Assembly: GCA_025929005.1 (NCBI GenBank)
Contig: JAICND010000094.1
Span: 1 to 6,369 of the forward strand
Length of the DNA: 6,369 nt
Source of the DNA: Acidimicrobiia bacterium
GTDB lineage: Bacteria; Actinomycetota; Acidimicrobiia; Spongiisociales; ZC4RG35
Reading direction: 5' to 3'
Below the pieces are notes generated by a model. That model saw only the letters and a program-made list of their open reading frames with translations, made no database searches and had not been told where the DNA came from. The position numbers were made by a program, and so were the translations under genes. Below are positions 1-5,417 of the stretch, one piece after another (position 1 is the stretch's first letter; each line of letters opens with the position of its first letter).

Positions 1-301
1 CCCAGAACAGCTCAAGCAGGTAGCGATCCTCGCCGACCTGGGTGAGGGGAGCCACTTCGGCGTGGCGGAAGGCTGCATAGGCCTTGGCGATCAATGCCGG
101 CACCTCGGGCTCAAGCGGATCCGGTGCCACATAGGGTGCAAGGACGGCGGCCGCCAGCCCTGCATAGTCCGGAGACTGTCGCTTTCCCAGCGCCGGCCAC
201 CGTTCGGGAAGATAGAGACCGCCGTCGGGAGCCACCCCGTCAAAGAGGATGCCAACAAACCCGGGCCGCCCCAGGTCTCCCCGGGTTGAAACGTATCTCA
301 T
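1..301 (-). CDS. thrC: Threonine synthase, N-terminal 100 codons (runs off the left edge)
   Basis: Translating the minus strand from the ATG at 301 gives an open frame to the window edge. It begins MRYVSTRG and continues with a DGVAPDGGLYLPERWP segment, the N-terminal signature of PLP-dependent threonine synthase, which turns O-phosphohomoserine into threonine and phosphate in the cytoplasm. The visible part ends in LLELFWG, exactly where the family has the ELFHGPTxAFKD block with the PLP lysine, so the catalytic residues lie outside the window. The start overlaps the hom stop by one base (TGATG), and GGAG at 307-310 sits five bases upstream, so translational coupling with hom is likely. The gene is cut by the window edge; nothing suggests it is broken. 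Confidence 0.93.
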   Translation of the reverse strand, partial: MRYVSTRGDLGRPGFVGILFDGVAPDGGLYLPERWPALGKRQSPDYAGLAAAVLAPYVAPDPLEPEVPALIAKAYAAFRHAEVAPLTQVGEDRYLLELFW

Positions 302-1584
302 CAACTCTCCGGCAGGAGTACCCGGATGGTCGCAGCCACCTGCTTGACGACGTCGAGCGCCATCAATTGCTTGACCGCCTCACGGTGGGCAGATTCCGGC
401 CCTTCGTGGGTGATGAGGATGAGGGTGGCGTCGTCTCCGCGCCCCTCCTGCCACACCGAGGCGATAGAGACCCCGGCGCTCCCGAACACACCGGCAATGG
501 CAGCAAGGACTCCGGGAGCATCAGCCACTTCGAGCCGTATGTACCAACGGGTTGTATTGGAGGTAATGTCGCCGACGGCGCGATCGTTGAAGCGGATCCT
601 CGGCGCCACCTGCGCGCCAGCCAACAGCTCACGAGCGGCGTCGATCACGTCTCCCAGAACCGCCGTCGCAGTGGGCTCACCTCCTGCCCCTGGTCCTGAG
701 AACAGAAGTTGCCCTATCGCCGGGCCCTCGACGAAAACCGCGTTGGTGGCCCCGCGGATGGCAGCAAGCGGATGGTCACGCGGCACCAGAGTCGGATGAA
801 CCCTGACCGAGACACCCGTGGGGTTGCGGTCGGCTGCGGCCACCAGCTTGACGACGTATCCGAGCTGTCGGGCAAATGCCAGGTCGCCCCGGTCGAGCCG
901 TTCGATGCCTTCGCGGTGGACCTGCCCCTGATCCACCCAGACTCCAAAAGCGAGACCGGCCAGGATTGTGGCCTTGGCAGCAGCGTCTGCCCCACTGACA
1001 TCGGCAGTCGGATCGGCTTCGGCGAATCCGAGTCGTTGGGCCTCGGCCAGCGCCGCCTCATAGGAGGTGCCGCCCTCATCCATCGCCGTGAGGATGAAAT
1101 TGGTAGTGCCGTTGACAATGCCCAAGACCCGGGTGAGCCGCTCCCCTGCCAACGACTCCATCAACGGGCGGATAAGGGGTATCCCGCCACCTACCGCCGC
1201 CTCGAAGAGCAGCGAAACCCCCTTGGCGGCGGCAGTATCGAACAAGGCCGGCCCATCGGCGGCAACCAACTCCTTGTTGGCGGTCACCACCGGCTTACCC
1301 GCCTGCAACGCCCGCAAGATCAACGACCGTGCCGGTTCGAGACCCCCCATCAACTCGACCACCAGGTCCACGTCCGGATGGTCAACCACTTCTTCGAGTC
1401 GATGCGTGACGTAGTCGCGGGGAAACGCCCGATCTTTGTCGATGTCGCGTACCGCCACCTTGACCAGTTCGAGATCGAGCCCGGTCTTTTCGGAGATGCT
1501 CGCCCGATCGCCAAGTAGACGGCGGGCCAGGGATCCGCCCACCACGCCACCACCGAGGATGCCGATACCGACCCGCATGGGCAT
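301..1584 (-). CDS. hom: Homoserine dehydrogenase with C-terminal ACT domain
   Basis: This enzyme reduces aspartate semialdehyde to homoserine with NAD(P)H, the branch point toward threonine and methionine. The 427-residue protein has a Rossmann NAD(P) site GILGGGVVGG at residues 8-17, TANKELVA at 101-108 and the family signature GFAEADPTADVSGADAAAK at 186-204. By alignment to yeast Hom6, E189, D200 and K204 correspond to its catalytic and substrate-binding residues. A C-terminal ACT domain (about 347-425, beginning YIRLEVADAPGV) is the usual site of threonine feedback inhibition. Length is normal for the monofunctional ACT-containing class. Two in-frame ATGs lie six bases apart (1584 and 1578); no Shine-Dalgarno precedes either. 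The shorter start (MRVGIGILGGG) looks more family-like. The gene lies downstream of tRNA-Arg and is coupled to thrC. Confidence 0.96.
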   Translation of the reverse strand: MPMRVGIGILGGGVVGGSLARRLLGDRASISEKTGLDLELVKVAVRDIDKDRAFPRDYVTHRLEEVVDHPDVDLVVELMGGLEPARSLILRALQAGKPVVTANKELVAADGPALFDTAAAKGVSLLFEAAVGGGIPLIRPLMESLAGERLTRVLGIVNGTTNFILTAMDEGGTSYEAALAEAQRLGFAEADPTADVSGADAAAKATILAGLAFGVWVDQGQVHREGIERLDRGDLAFARQLGYVVKLVAAADRNPTGVSVRVHPTLVPRDHPLAAIRGATNAVFVEGPAIGQLLFSGPGAGGEPTATAVLGDVIDAARELLAGAQVAPRIRFNDRAVGDITSNTTRWYIRLEVADAPGVLAAIAGVFGSAGVSIASVWQEGRGDDATLILITHEGPESAHREAVKQLMALDVVKQVAATIRVLLPES

Positions 1585-1586
1585 TG

Positions 1587-1592
1587 ATCGTA
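1587..1592 (-). promoter_or_regulatory. Possible -10 element for hom (TACGAT)
   Basis: On the minus strand TACGAT ends two bases before the first hom ATG and eight bases before the second. It fits the TAnnnT form of an actinobacterial -10 box and would give a leaderless or near-leaderless transcript starting around the second ATG (1578). No -35 match is visible. Readthrough from the tRNA is the alternative. Confidence 0.25.
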
Positions 1593-1640
1593 CTTAGAGG
1601 TCTGAGAGACGTGAGGGGTGGGTCCTGATCCCGGGTGGTC

Positions 1641-1654
1641 CGAGGGCGCCCTCG
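1641..1654. repeat. 14-bp perfect palindrome across the tRNA-Arg 3' end
   Basis: CGAGGGCGCCCTCG reads the same on both strands. On the tRNA strand, the 3' acceptor arm CGAGGGC is followed at once by GCCCTCG (1647-1641), an exact copy of the tRNA's own 5' acceptor arm. In the precursor the 3' arm could therefore pair either with the true 5' arm or, as a short hairpin, with the trailer. It could act in 3' processing or termination, be a trace of recombination at the tRNA end, or be chance. There is no T-run, so it is not a classical terminator. Confidence 0.6.
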
Positions 1655-1718
1655 ACAGGATTCGAACCTGCGCACCTGGCTCCGGAGGCCAGCGCTCTAT
1701 CCCCTGAGCTACGAGGGC
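1647..1718 (-). tRNA. tRNA-Arg (anticodon CCG)
   Basis: A full cloverleaf can be folded on the minus strand. Acceptor strands are GCCCTCG (1718-1712) and CGAGGGC (1654-1648), a perfect 7-bp stem. The D arm has stem GCTC/GAGC with an AGGGGATA loop. The anticodon stem is CTGGC/GCCAG with loop CTCCGGA, giving anticodon CCG, which reads the arginine codon CGG. The variable loop is GTGC, and the T arm is GCAGG-TTCGAAT-CCTGT. The discriminator base is G at 1647, and the next bases are CCC, so the 3' CCA is not encoded and must be added by tRNA nucleotidyltransferase. Total length is 72 nucleotides. It lies 62 bases upstream of hom and is divergent from ku. Confidence 0.97.
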
Positions 1719-1728
1719 GGGGAAACCA

Positions 1729-1756
1729 AGCTTACCGGGGAGGCATAGACTGTCCC
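1729..1756 (-). promoter_or_regulatory. Possible tRNA-Arg promoter (GGGACA-N16-TAAGCT)
   Basis: On the minus strand, a -35-like GGGACA (1756-1751) and a -10-like TAAGCT (1734-1729) are separated by 16 bases. The tRNA 5' end follows 10 bases later at 1718, a plausible distance for a short 5' leader. The -35 half shares its bases with the -10 box proposed for the divergent ku gene. This is by-eye motif matching only. Confidence 0.3.
1746..1751 (+). promoter_or_regulatory. Leaderless -10 element for ku (TAGACT-N6-ATG)
   Basis: TAGACT fits the TAnnnT -10 consensus and ends exactly six bases before the ku ATG at 1758. There is no Shine-Dalgarno sequence in that gap. This spacing puts the transcription start on or next to the A of the start codon, as in the leaderless mRNAs common in actinobacteria. 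No -35 match is evident. Confidence 0.5.
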
Positions 1757-1757
1757 G

Positions 1758-2546
1758 ATGCCGCGATCTATATGGAAAGGGGCGGTGTCCTTCGGCCTGG
1801 TGACCATACCCGTGGCCCTTTACACCGCTACCGAATCGAAGACCCCCAAGTTCAAGATGTTGCGTGGGTCCGATCATTCCGCCGTCAAGTACAAGCGGGT
1901 GGCTGAAGCCGATGGTGAAGAAGTCGCCTGGGACGAAATCGTCCGTGGCTATGAGGTCGAGAAAGGCAAATACGTCGTCTTCACTGACGACGAGCTGGAG
2001 GCTGCGTCAGCGACCGACGGCTCTCGACTCGTAGACGTGGTGCAGTTCGTCGACGAGTCTGAGATCGACCCCATCTACTACAACAAGAGCTACTACCTGG
2101 CCCCAGAACGGACCGGCGTCAAGGCCTATCGGATCCTGCTCGATGCCCTGCAAAACAAGGGCCGGGTCGGCATCGCCAAGGTGGCGCTGCGCGAAAAGCA
2201 GCAGCTCGCCACGATCCGGGCCAAGGATGGCATTCTGGTGATGGAGACGATGTTCTGGCCGGACGAAGTACGACCCGCCGAGTTCGAGGAACTCGACTCG
2301 GACGTCGAGATCCGCAAGGAGGAGGCGAAGATGGCTGAGATGCTCATCGATGGCCTCACCGCACCGTTCGACCCCACGGCCTTCAATGATCGCACCCGCG
2401 AAAACATCGAGGATGCCGCTCAGAAGAAGGTCGAAGGTCAGGAGATCGTCGCCCCCGAGTCGCCCGAGCCGACCAAGGTGATCGACCTGCTCGATGCCCT
2501 CAAGGCCAGCGTTGAGGCGACCAAGGCCCGCAAAGCCGCCAGTTAG
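1758..2546 (+). CDS. ku: Ku protein (non-homologous end joining)
   Basis: Bacterial Ku is a homodimeric ring that binds double-strand DNA ends and recruits the LigD ligase. The 262-residue protein starts with the canonical PRSIWKGAVSFGLVTIPV block (residues 2-19). Other family blocks are KYKRVAEADGEEV (44-56), IVRGYEVEKGKYVVF (61-75), IDPIYYNKSYYLAPE (103-117), KVALREKQQLATIR (141-154) and FWPDEVRPAEFEEL (166-179). Length is typical of the family. The C-terminal tail after about residue 240 is short and only mildly basic, so this is not one of the forms with a long lysine-rich DNA-binding extension. It is convergent with the ligase gene, and the two stop codons overlap within 2543-2546. A leaderless start is likely because there is no ribosome binding site. 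Confidence 0.97.
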   Translation: MPRSIWKGAVSFGLVTIPVALYTATESKTPKFKMLRGSDHSAVKYKRVAEADGEEVAWDEIVRGYEVEKGKYVVFTDDELEAASATDGSRLVDVVQFVDESEIDPIYYNKSYYLAPERTGVKAYRILLDALQNKGRVGIAKVALREKQQLATIRAKDGILVMETMFWPDEVRPAEFEELDSDVEIRKEEAKMAEMLIDGLTAPFDPTAFNDRTRENIEDAAQKKVEGQEIVAPESPEPTKVIDLLDALKASVEATKARKAAS

Positions 2547-3409
2547 CTCGAGCCCTCCACCAGGCCCTTGAAAACCGGCGCCCGCAGCCGACCGTAGGGA
2601 GTCCACTCCCGGTACTCGACTCGCGCTATCAGCACCGGCTCGACCCACGACTTGATTCCGGGGACATCCACCGGACCCGCGAAAGGTGAGGTGTTCCTGG
2701 CCAACCCGCGCAAGGTGGAAGCGATCCCACGCAGGGCGGCGTCGTTGAATCCCGAACCCACCGAACCGATGAAGTGGAGTTCGCCGTCTTTCTCGACTCC
2801 GAGCAGCAAAGATCCGAAGGTTCCGATCCGATTGCCGTCACCGGCGAGAAAGCCACCCACCACCGCCGTGGTCAGGCGGCGGCTCACGATCTTGCGCCAG
2901 TCCGGGCTGCGCTGACCCTGGTGATACCGGGAACCTGCCCGTTTGGCCACCATCCCTTCCAGGTCCCGAGCGACAATCGCTTCGTAGAAGTCCTCACCGT
3001 CAGCGGCTACCACATCGTTGACCACCACCGGACCCTCGAAAGTCAGTGCCTCCAGCAGTTGGCGGCGCTGCTCGAAGGCGAGGCCAGTCAGGTCCTTATC
3101 CATCCAGAGCAAATCGAACGCGACGAAGAGAGCGGGCGTCCGGCCAAGCAAGAAAAAGGCGGGTCTGCCGTCGTCTCCTATGGCCACGATCTCACCATCG
3201 ATCACCACCGGGCGGCCAGCATCCACCGCACGCAACTCGGGATACCGGGAGACCAGATCGAGCCCGCGGCGGGAACGAAAACTGGGCGTGCCGACCCCGA
3301 GGTAAGCGATGCTGCGAAAGCCGTCCCATTTGAGCTCGAAAAACCACTCACTGCTTGAGAACGGCCGCGTCCACGGGGAGGCCAGCATCGGCTCATAGAC
3401 AGGCGTCAT
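2543..3409 (-). CDS. ligD: ATP-dependent DNA ligase, stand-alone LigD-type ligase domain
   Basis: This is the nick-sealing enzyme expected to work with Ku in end joining. From the ATG at 3409 it is 288 residues. The adenylation domain has ELKWDG (25-30) with the nucleophilic lysine K27, SRRG (46-49), VIDGEIVAI (69-77), FVAFDLLWMD (95-104), EGMVAKR (151-157) and WRKIV (171-175). The C-terminal OB-fold ends in EWTPYGRLRAPVFKGL (268-283), a typical LigD ending. No primase-polymerase or 3'-phosphoesterase domain is attached, unlike three-domain LigD; LigC-type ligases are the alternative label. The frame stays open upstream to 3697, but that extension runs antisense through the Nudix gene and has no family match. 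M8 (3388) is another possible start. The gene is convergent with ku and divergent from the Nudix gene. Confidence 0.93.
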   Translation of the reverse strand: MTPVYEPMLASPWTRPFSSSEWFFELKWDGFRSIAYLGVGTPSFRSRRGLDLVSRYPELRAVDAGRPVVIDGEIVAIGDDGRPAFFLLGRTPALFVAFDLLWMDKDLTGLAFEQRRQLLEALTFEGPVVVNDVVAADGEDFYEAIVARDLEGMVAKRAGSRYHQGQRSPDWRKIVSRRLTTAVVGGFLAGDGNRIGTFGSLLLGVEKDGELHFIGSVGSGFNDAALRGIASTLRGLARNTSPFAGPVDVPGIKSWVEPVLIARVEYREWTPYGRLRAPVFKGLVEGSS

Positions 3410-3412
3410 ACT
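3407..3412 (+). promoter_or_regulatory. Leaderless -10 element for the Nudix gene (CATACT-N6-ATG)
   Basis: CATACT matches TATAAT at four of six positions and ends six bases before the ATG at 3419, with no Shine-Dalgarno in between. Its first three bases are the complement of the ligase start codon (3409-3407), so this promoter element and the ligase start share the same DNA. No -35 match is visible. Confidence 0.4.
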
Positions 3413-3418
3413 GGGTCC

Positions 3419-3880
3419 ATGTTGGTCGATGAGGCAGGGCGCCAGTTTCGCATGGGCGTCTACGGGCTCGCCGTGAACGATGATGAGGTGCTCCTGGCCC
3501 GGGTAGGGCCGGGCGATGTCGAGGTCGGGGCCTGGACCCTGCCGGGAGGAGGACTCGACTGGGGCGAACACCCGATCCTCGGGCTTGAACGGGAGTTCGC
3601 CGAGGAGACCGGCCTCTCCCCGACCGTCCTCGCCCCTCTCGGCATCCATGCATTTGTCGTCGAGGCGAACCAGCGACCGAAAGGACCCGACCTTCATGTG
3701 GTCCAGGCCGTGTACCTCGTCAGCGCTAGCGGTACCCCCATCAACGAGATTGATGGGAGCACCGACGAGGCACGCTGGTGGCCGCTCGACCGTCTTGGGG
3801 AGATTCGATTGGTGGAGCTGGTCGGTGTGGCTTTGAGCTGGCTCAACTCGACGACAGTTCCTCCGTCACCAGGCGGTTGA
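3419..3880 (+). CDS. Nudix hydrolase
   Basis: Nudix enzymes hydrolyse nucleoside diphosphates linked to another group, using Mg2+ held by the Nudix box. The 153-residue protein has a complete box, G-x5-E-x7-REFAEETGL, from G44 to L66, with E59, E62 and E63 as the metal-binding glutamates. The fold is a single domain: an N-terminal strand region MGVYGLAV (12-19), WTLPGGGLDWGE leading into the box, and a late W-PLDRL segment before the C-terminal helix. The substrate cannot be read from the sequence; a MutT-like pool-cleaning role would suit the neighbouring repair genes, but that is inference from position. The start at 3419 is chosen because the -10-like CATACT lies six bases upstream and no upstream in-frame start has a ribosome binding site. 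The 3' end overlaps the convergent yqeY gene by 38 bases. Confidence 0.93.
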   Translation: MLVDEAGRQFRMGVYGLAVNDDEVLLARVGPGDVEVGAWTLPGGGLDWGEHPILGLEREFAEETGLSPTVLAPLGIHAFVVEANQRPKGPDLHVVQAVYLVSASGTPINEIDGSTDEARWWPLDRLGEIRLVELVGVALSWLNSTTVPPSPGG

Positions 3881-4307
3881 CGAGCCCTCCATCGACCTCG
3901 TCTTTGTGGGCCTTCATGACCTGACCGATCACCCGTCCCGATGCCTTCGGATCGCCCCCTACCCCAAGGGCGGCAATGGCATGTCGCACAAGGTTTCGGG
4001 TGGCCTCTTCGTCAAGCTTCTGAGGGAGCCAGCGAGAGAGGTAATCGACCTCCCACCCAAGTTTGGCGACCATCTCCGCCCCCCGATCACCGTACCCCTC
4101 GTACTCCTGGCGCGCTTTGTCCATCTTCTTTGAGTAACTGGCGATTACCTGCCGGTAGAGGTCGTCGTCAACCTCACCCCTGAAGCCGGGGGCCGAACGT
4201 GCCAACGCCACCTCGGTCTCGATAATCCGGATGACTTCACGCCGCCGGGCATCCCGGGACTTCATCGCCTCCCGCAGTTCTGTCGCCAGTTCTTCTTTGA
4301 TACTCAT
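3843..4307 (-). CDS. yqeY: GatB/YqeY domain-containing protein
   Basis: The 154-residue protein from the ATG at 4307 starts MSIKEELATELREAMKSRD and is helical and charged throughout, like YqeY proteins. They resemble the C-terminal tRNA-binding region of the GatB amidotransferase subunit. The EVDYLSRWLPQKLDEEAT stretch and the C-terminal KASGRVIGQVMKAHKDEVDGG stretch are the family hallmarks. Biochemical function is not well settled; a link to tRNA or tRNA-dependent amidation is assumed from homology. A second ATG at 4313 is in frame, but GAGG at 4317-4320 is only three bases from it and nine from 4307, which favours the shorter start. The upstream phosphodiesterase stop ends at 4314, so the two genes form one transcription unit. 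The 3' end overlaps the Nudix gene. Confidence 0.93.
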   Translation of the reverse strand: MSIKEELATELREAMKSRDARRREVIRIIETEVALARSAPGFRGEVDDDLYRQVIASYSKKMDKARQEYEGYGDRGAEMVAKLGWEVDYLSRWLPQKLDEEATRNLVRHAIAALGVGGDPKASGRVIGQVMKAHKDEVDGGLVNRLVTEELSSS

Positions 4308-4313
4308 CCGCAT

Positions 4314-5018
4314 CTACCTCAGGGCTTGACTCATGAGCCCGGGATCATCGGTGATGATGGCGGTGACACCTATAGACGCCAAGTCCTTGGCCATTTCAGG
4401 ATCATTGAGGGTCCATACGGTCACGCCGAGACCAGACTCCCTCGCCTCGTCGACTGCCATGGGATCAGACCTCGCCGTCTGCCAGTGGGGAACCACGACC
4501 TCGTGCCCCAGCTCCAGAGCATGATTGACGGCATCCCCAATCGATCCCCCCACCTCGATGAGGAGACCCGTTCGCACATCCGGATGCGAGATCCTCAAGG
4601 CGTCCATAGTTGGCCAGTAGAAACAACTGAGGAGATCAACAGGCCGGGCCCGATCTGCCACCAAATAAGCGAGCCCATGGTCCTGGTCGAATCCGGGGTC
4701 GCCGGGATAGTTCTTTATCTCCAGGTTGAAAGGAAAGCCCGGAAATTTTCTCAGCAGGTTCTCCAGGGTTACAGGGCGGTGACCTCCCCCTAGGTCGAGA
4801 TCCGCCAATTGTGCCCAGGTCGAAGTGTGCACCTCGTGACCATTGAGATGAGGGTCGTGAGATAGGACCAGAACGCCGTCGGCAGCCAGGCGAACATCTA
4901 CCTCAATCATGTCCGCCACCTTGGTGGCGGCCTCGATCCCGGCCATCACATTGTCCGGAAACCTGGTCGGCCACCCCCTGTGGCCAATTATTTTGAGAGT
5001 TTCTCCAGAAATCATCAT
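4314..5018 (-). CDS. Glycerophosphodiester phosphodiesterase family protein
   Basis: GDPD enzymes cleave glycerophosphodiesters to glycerol-3-phosphate and an alcohol, in lipid turnover or phosphate scavenging. From the ATG at 5018 the protein has 234 residues. HRG (13-15), EVDV (39-42), SHDP (53-56), NLEIK (98-102), VTVWTLND (199-206) and ITDDP (222-226) follow the family order in a TIM barrel. H13 and H54 are the expected catalytic histidines; E39, D41 and E100 are the expected metal ligands. The usual PEN after HRG is PDN here. There is no signal peptide or membrane segment, so it is probably cytoplasmic. The start is uncertain: ATG codons at 5018 and 5015 are adjacent, and a TTG at 5069 would add 17 residues. 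That extension has no family match and would cover the whiB1 upstream region. Followed directly by yqeY. Confidence 0.92.
   Translation of the reverse strand: MMISGETLKIIGHRGWPTRFPDNVMAGIEAATKVADMIEVDVRLAADGVLVLSHDPHLNGHEVHTSTWAQLADLDLGGGHRPVTLENLLRKFPGFPFNLEIKNYPGDPGFDQDHGLAYLVADRARPVDLLSCFYWPTMDALRISHPDVRTGLLIEVGGSIGDAVNHALELGHEVVVPHWQTARSDPMAVDEARESGLGVTVWTLNDPEMAKDLASIGVTAIITDDPGLMSQALR
4317..4320 (-). promoter_or_regulatory. Ribosome binding site deciding the yqeY start (GAGG)
   Basis: GAGG on the minus strand lies inside the last codons of the phosphodiesterase gene, three bases before the first yqeY ATG (4313) and nine before the second (4307). Three bases is too close for normal initiation, so the second ATG is preferred. 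Its position inside the upstream gene points to translational coupling. Confidence 0.55.
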
Positions 5019-5028
5019 TACAAATCGA

Positions 5029-5057
5029 TTGCGAGTCTGTTCTTCGACAACTACGGT
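5029..5057 (+). promoter_or_regulatory. Possible whiB1 promoter (TTGCGA-N17-TACGGT)
   Basis: TTGCGA at 5029-5034 and TACGGT at 5052-5057 are separated by 17 bases, the ideal spacing. The -35 half matches TTGACA at four of six positions, and the -10 half fits TAnnnT. Transcription would begin near 5064 and give a leader of about 70 bases that contains the CRP-type palindrome. It lies in the divergent interval with the phosphodiesterase gene. Motif matching only. Confidence 0.4.
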
Positions 5058-5105
5058 ACCTGCCACCAAACAAGACCCCGGCTCTTCACTTGCACCGCCC
5101 AGTCA

Positions 5106-5121
5106 TGTGAAGAACTTCACA
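5106..5121 (+). promoter_or_regulatory. CRP/FNR-family operator (TGTGA-N6-TCACA)
   Basis: TGTGAAGAACTTCACA is a perfect inverted repeat with 7-base arms and a two-base centre. It is an exact match to the CRP half-site arrangement TGTGA-N6-TCACA. It ends where the whiB1 ribosome binding site begins and its centre is 22 bases before the ATG at 5136. In Mycobacterium tuberculosis whiB1 is a known target of the cAMP-binding regulator Rv3676 (CRP), which binds similar sites. If the promoter is at 5029-5057 the site lies downstream of the start point and would repress. A single half-site copy, CTTCAC, also occurs at 5084-5089, 31 bases upstream. An RNA hairpin covering the ribosome binding site is the alternative reading. 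Confidence 0.65.
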
Positions 5122-5126
5122 AAGGA
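5121..5126 (+). promoter_or_regulatory. Ribosome binding site of whiB1 (AAAGGA)
   Basis: AAAGGA lies three bases before the ATG at 5130 and nine before the in-frame ATG at 5136. The second spacing is the workable one, so translation probably starts at 5136 (MATVALT). Its first base is also the last base of the CRP-type palindrome, so a protein bound there would also cover this site. Confidence 0.6.
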
Positions 5127-5135
5127 CCGATGCCA

Positions 5136-5417
5136 ATGGCCACCGTGGCCCTCACTATCACCACCGAATGGCGAGACGTAGCCGCCTGTCGGGACTCGGA
5201 ACCAAGTCTCTTCTTCCCTATTGGCAGCACCGGACCGGCCGTAGATCAAATCGCCGCCGCCAAGCAGATCTGCTCTCTGTGTTCGGTTCAGGAAGAATGC
5301 CTCCAATACGCGCTCGAGTCCAATCAGGAGTCGGGAGTCTGGGGGGGCTATGCCGAAGACGAGCGACGACGTCTCCGCAAGCGCTGGCTGGCTGAGCGCC
5401 GGCGCCGGGCGGGCTAA
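5136..5417 (+). CDS. whiB1: WhiB-family transcriptional regulator, WhiB1-like
   Basis: WhiB proteins are small actinobacterial regulators that carry a [4Fe-4S] cluster and bind region 4 of the primary sigma factor. WhiB1 of M. tuberculosis is essential and its cluster reacts with nitric oxide. The 93-residue protein has the four cluster cysteines C18, C46, C49 and C55 (C-x27-C-x2-C-x5-C, the same spacing as M. tuberculosis WhiB1). It also has the GVWGG turn (67-71) and an arginine-rich C-terminal DNA-contact helix (77-91). The LFFPIGSTGPAVDQIAAAK stretch (25-43) resembles WhiB1 more than WhiB2 or WhmD. The start at 5136 is set by the ribosome binding site. The stop codon sits in the loop of a terminator-like hairpin and overlaps the convergent DUF3107 stop. 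Confidence 0.94.
   Translation: MATVALTITTEWRDVAACRDSEPSLFFPIGSTGPAVDQIAAAKQICSLCSVQEECLQYALESNQESGVWGGYAEDERRRLRKRWLAERRRRAG

Noticed and set aside
94..699. Plus-strand 201-codon open frame over thrC and hom
   Set aside because: Low-complexity arginine/proline-rich shadow of two well-supported minus-strand genes.
709..1518. Plus-strand 269-codon open frame antisense to hom
   Set aside because: It mirrors the codon pattern of hom in a GC-rich genome, has no family motif and no ribosome binding site.
1350..1877. Minus-strand frame of 175 codons containing VAQGIERWPPEPGAQVRILSRAP
   Set aside because: This peptide is the well-known artefact of translating a tRNA gene; the frame passes through tRNA-Arg, hom and the start of ku.
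2546..2553. 8-bp palindrome GCTCGAGC at the ku/ligase junction as a terminator
   Set aside because: Too short to form a stable hairpin, with no loop and no T-run on either strand.
2007..2648. Minus-strand 213-codon open frame over ku
   Set aside because: Antisense shadow of ku; leucine/glycine-rich with no recognisable domain.
3410..3697. 96-residue N-terminal extension of the ligase
   Set aside because: It runs antisense through the Nudix box region, and the conserved ligase sequence begins only at MTPVYEPMLASP; no ribosome site supports the longer start.
5019..5069. TTG start for the phosphodiesterase giving 17 more residues
   Set aside because: The extra residues have no family match, the start has no ribosome site and the stretch overlaps the proposed whiB1 promoter; not fully excluded.
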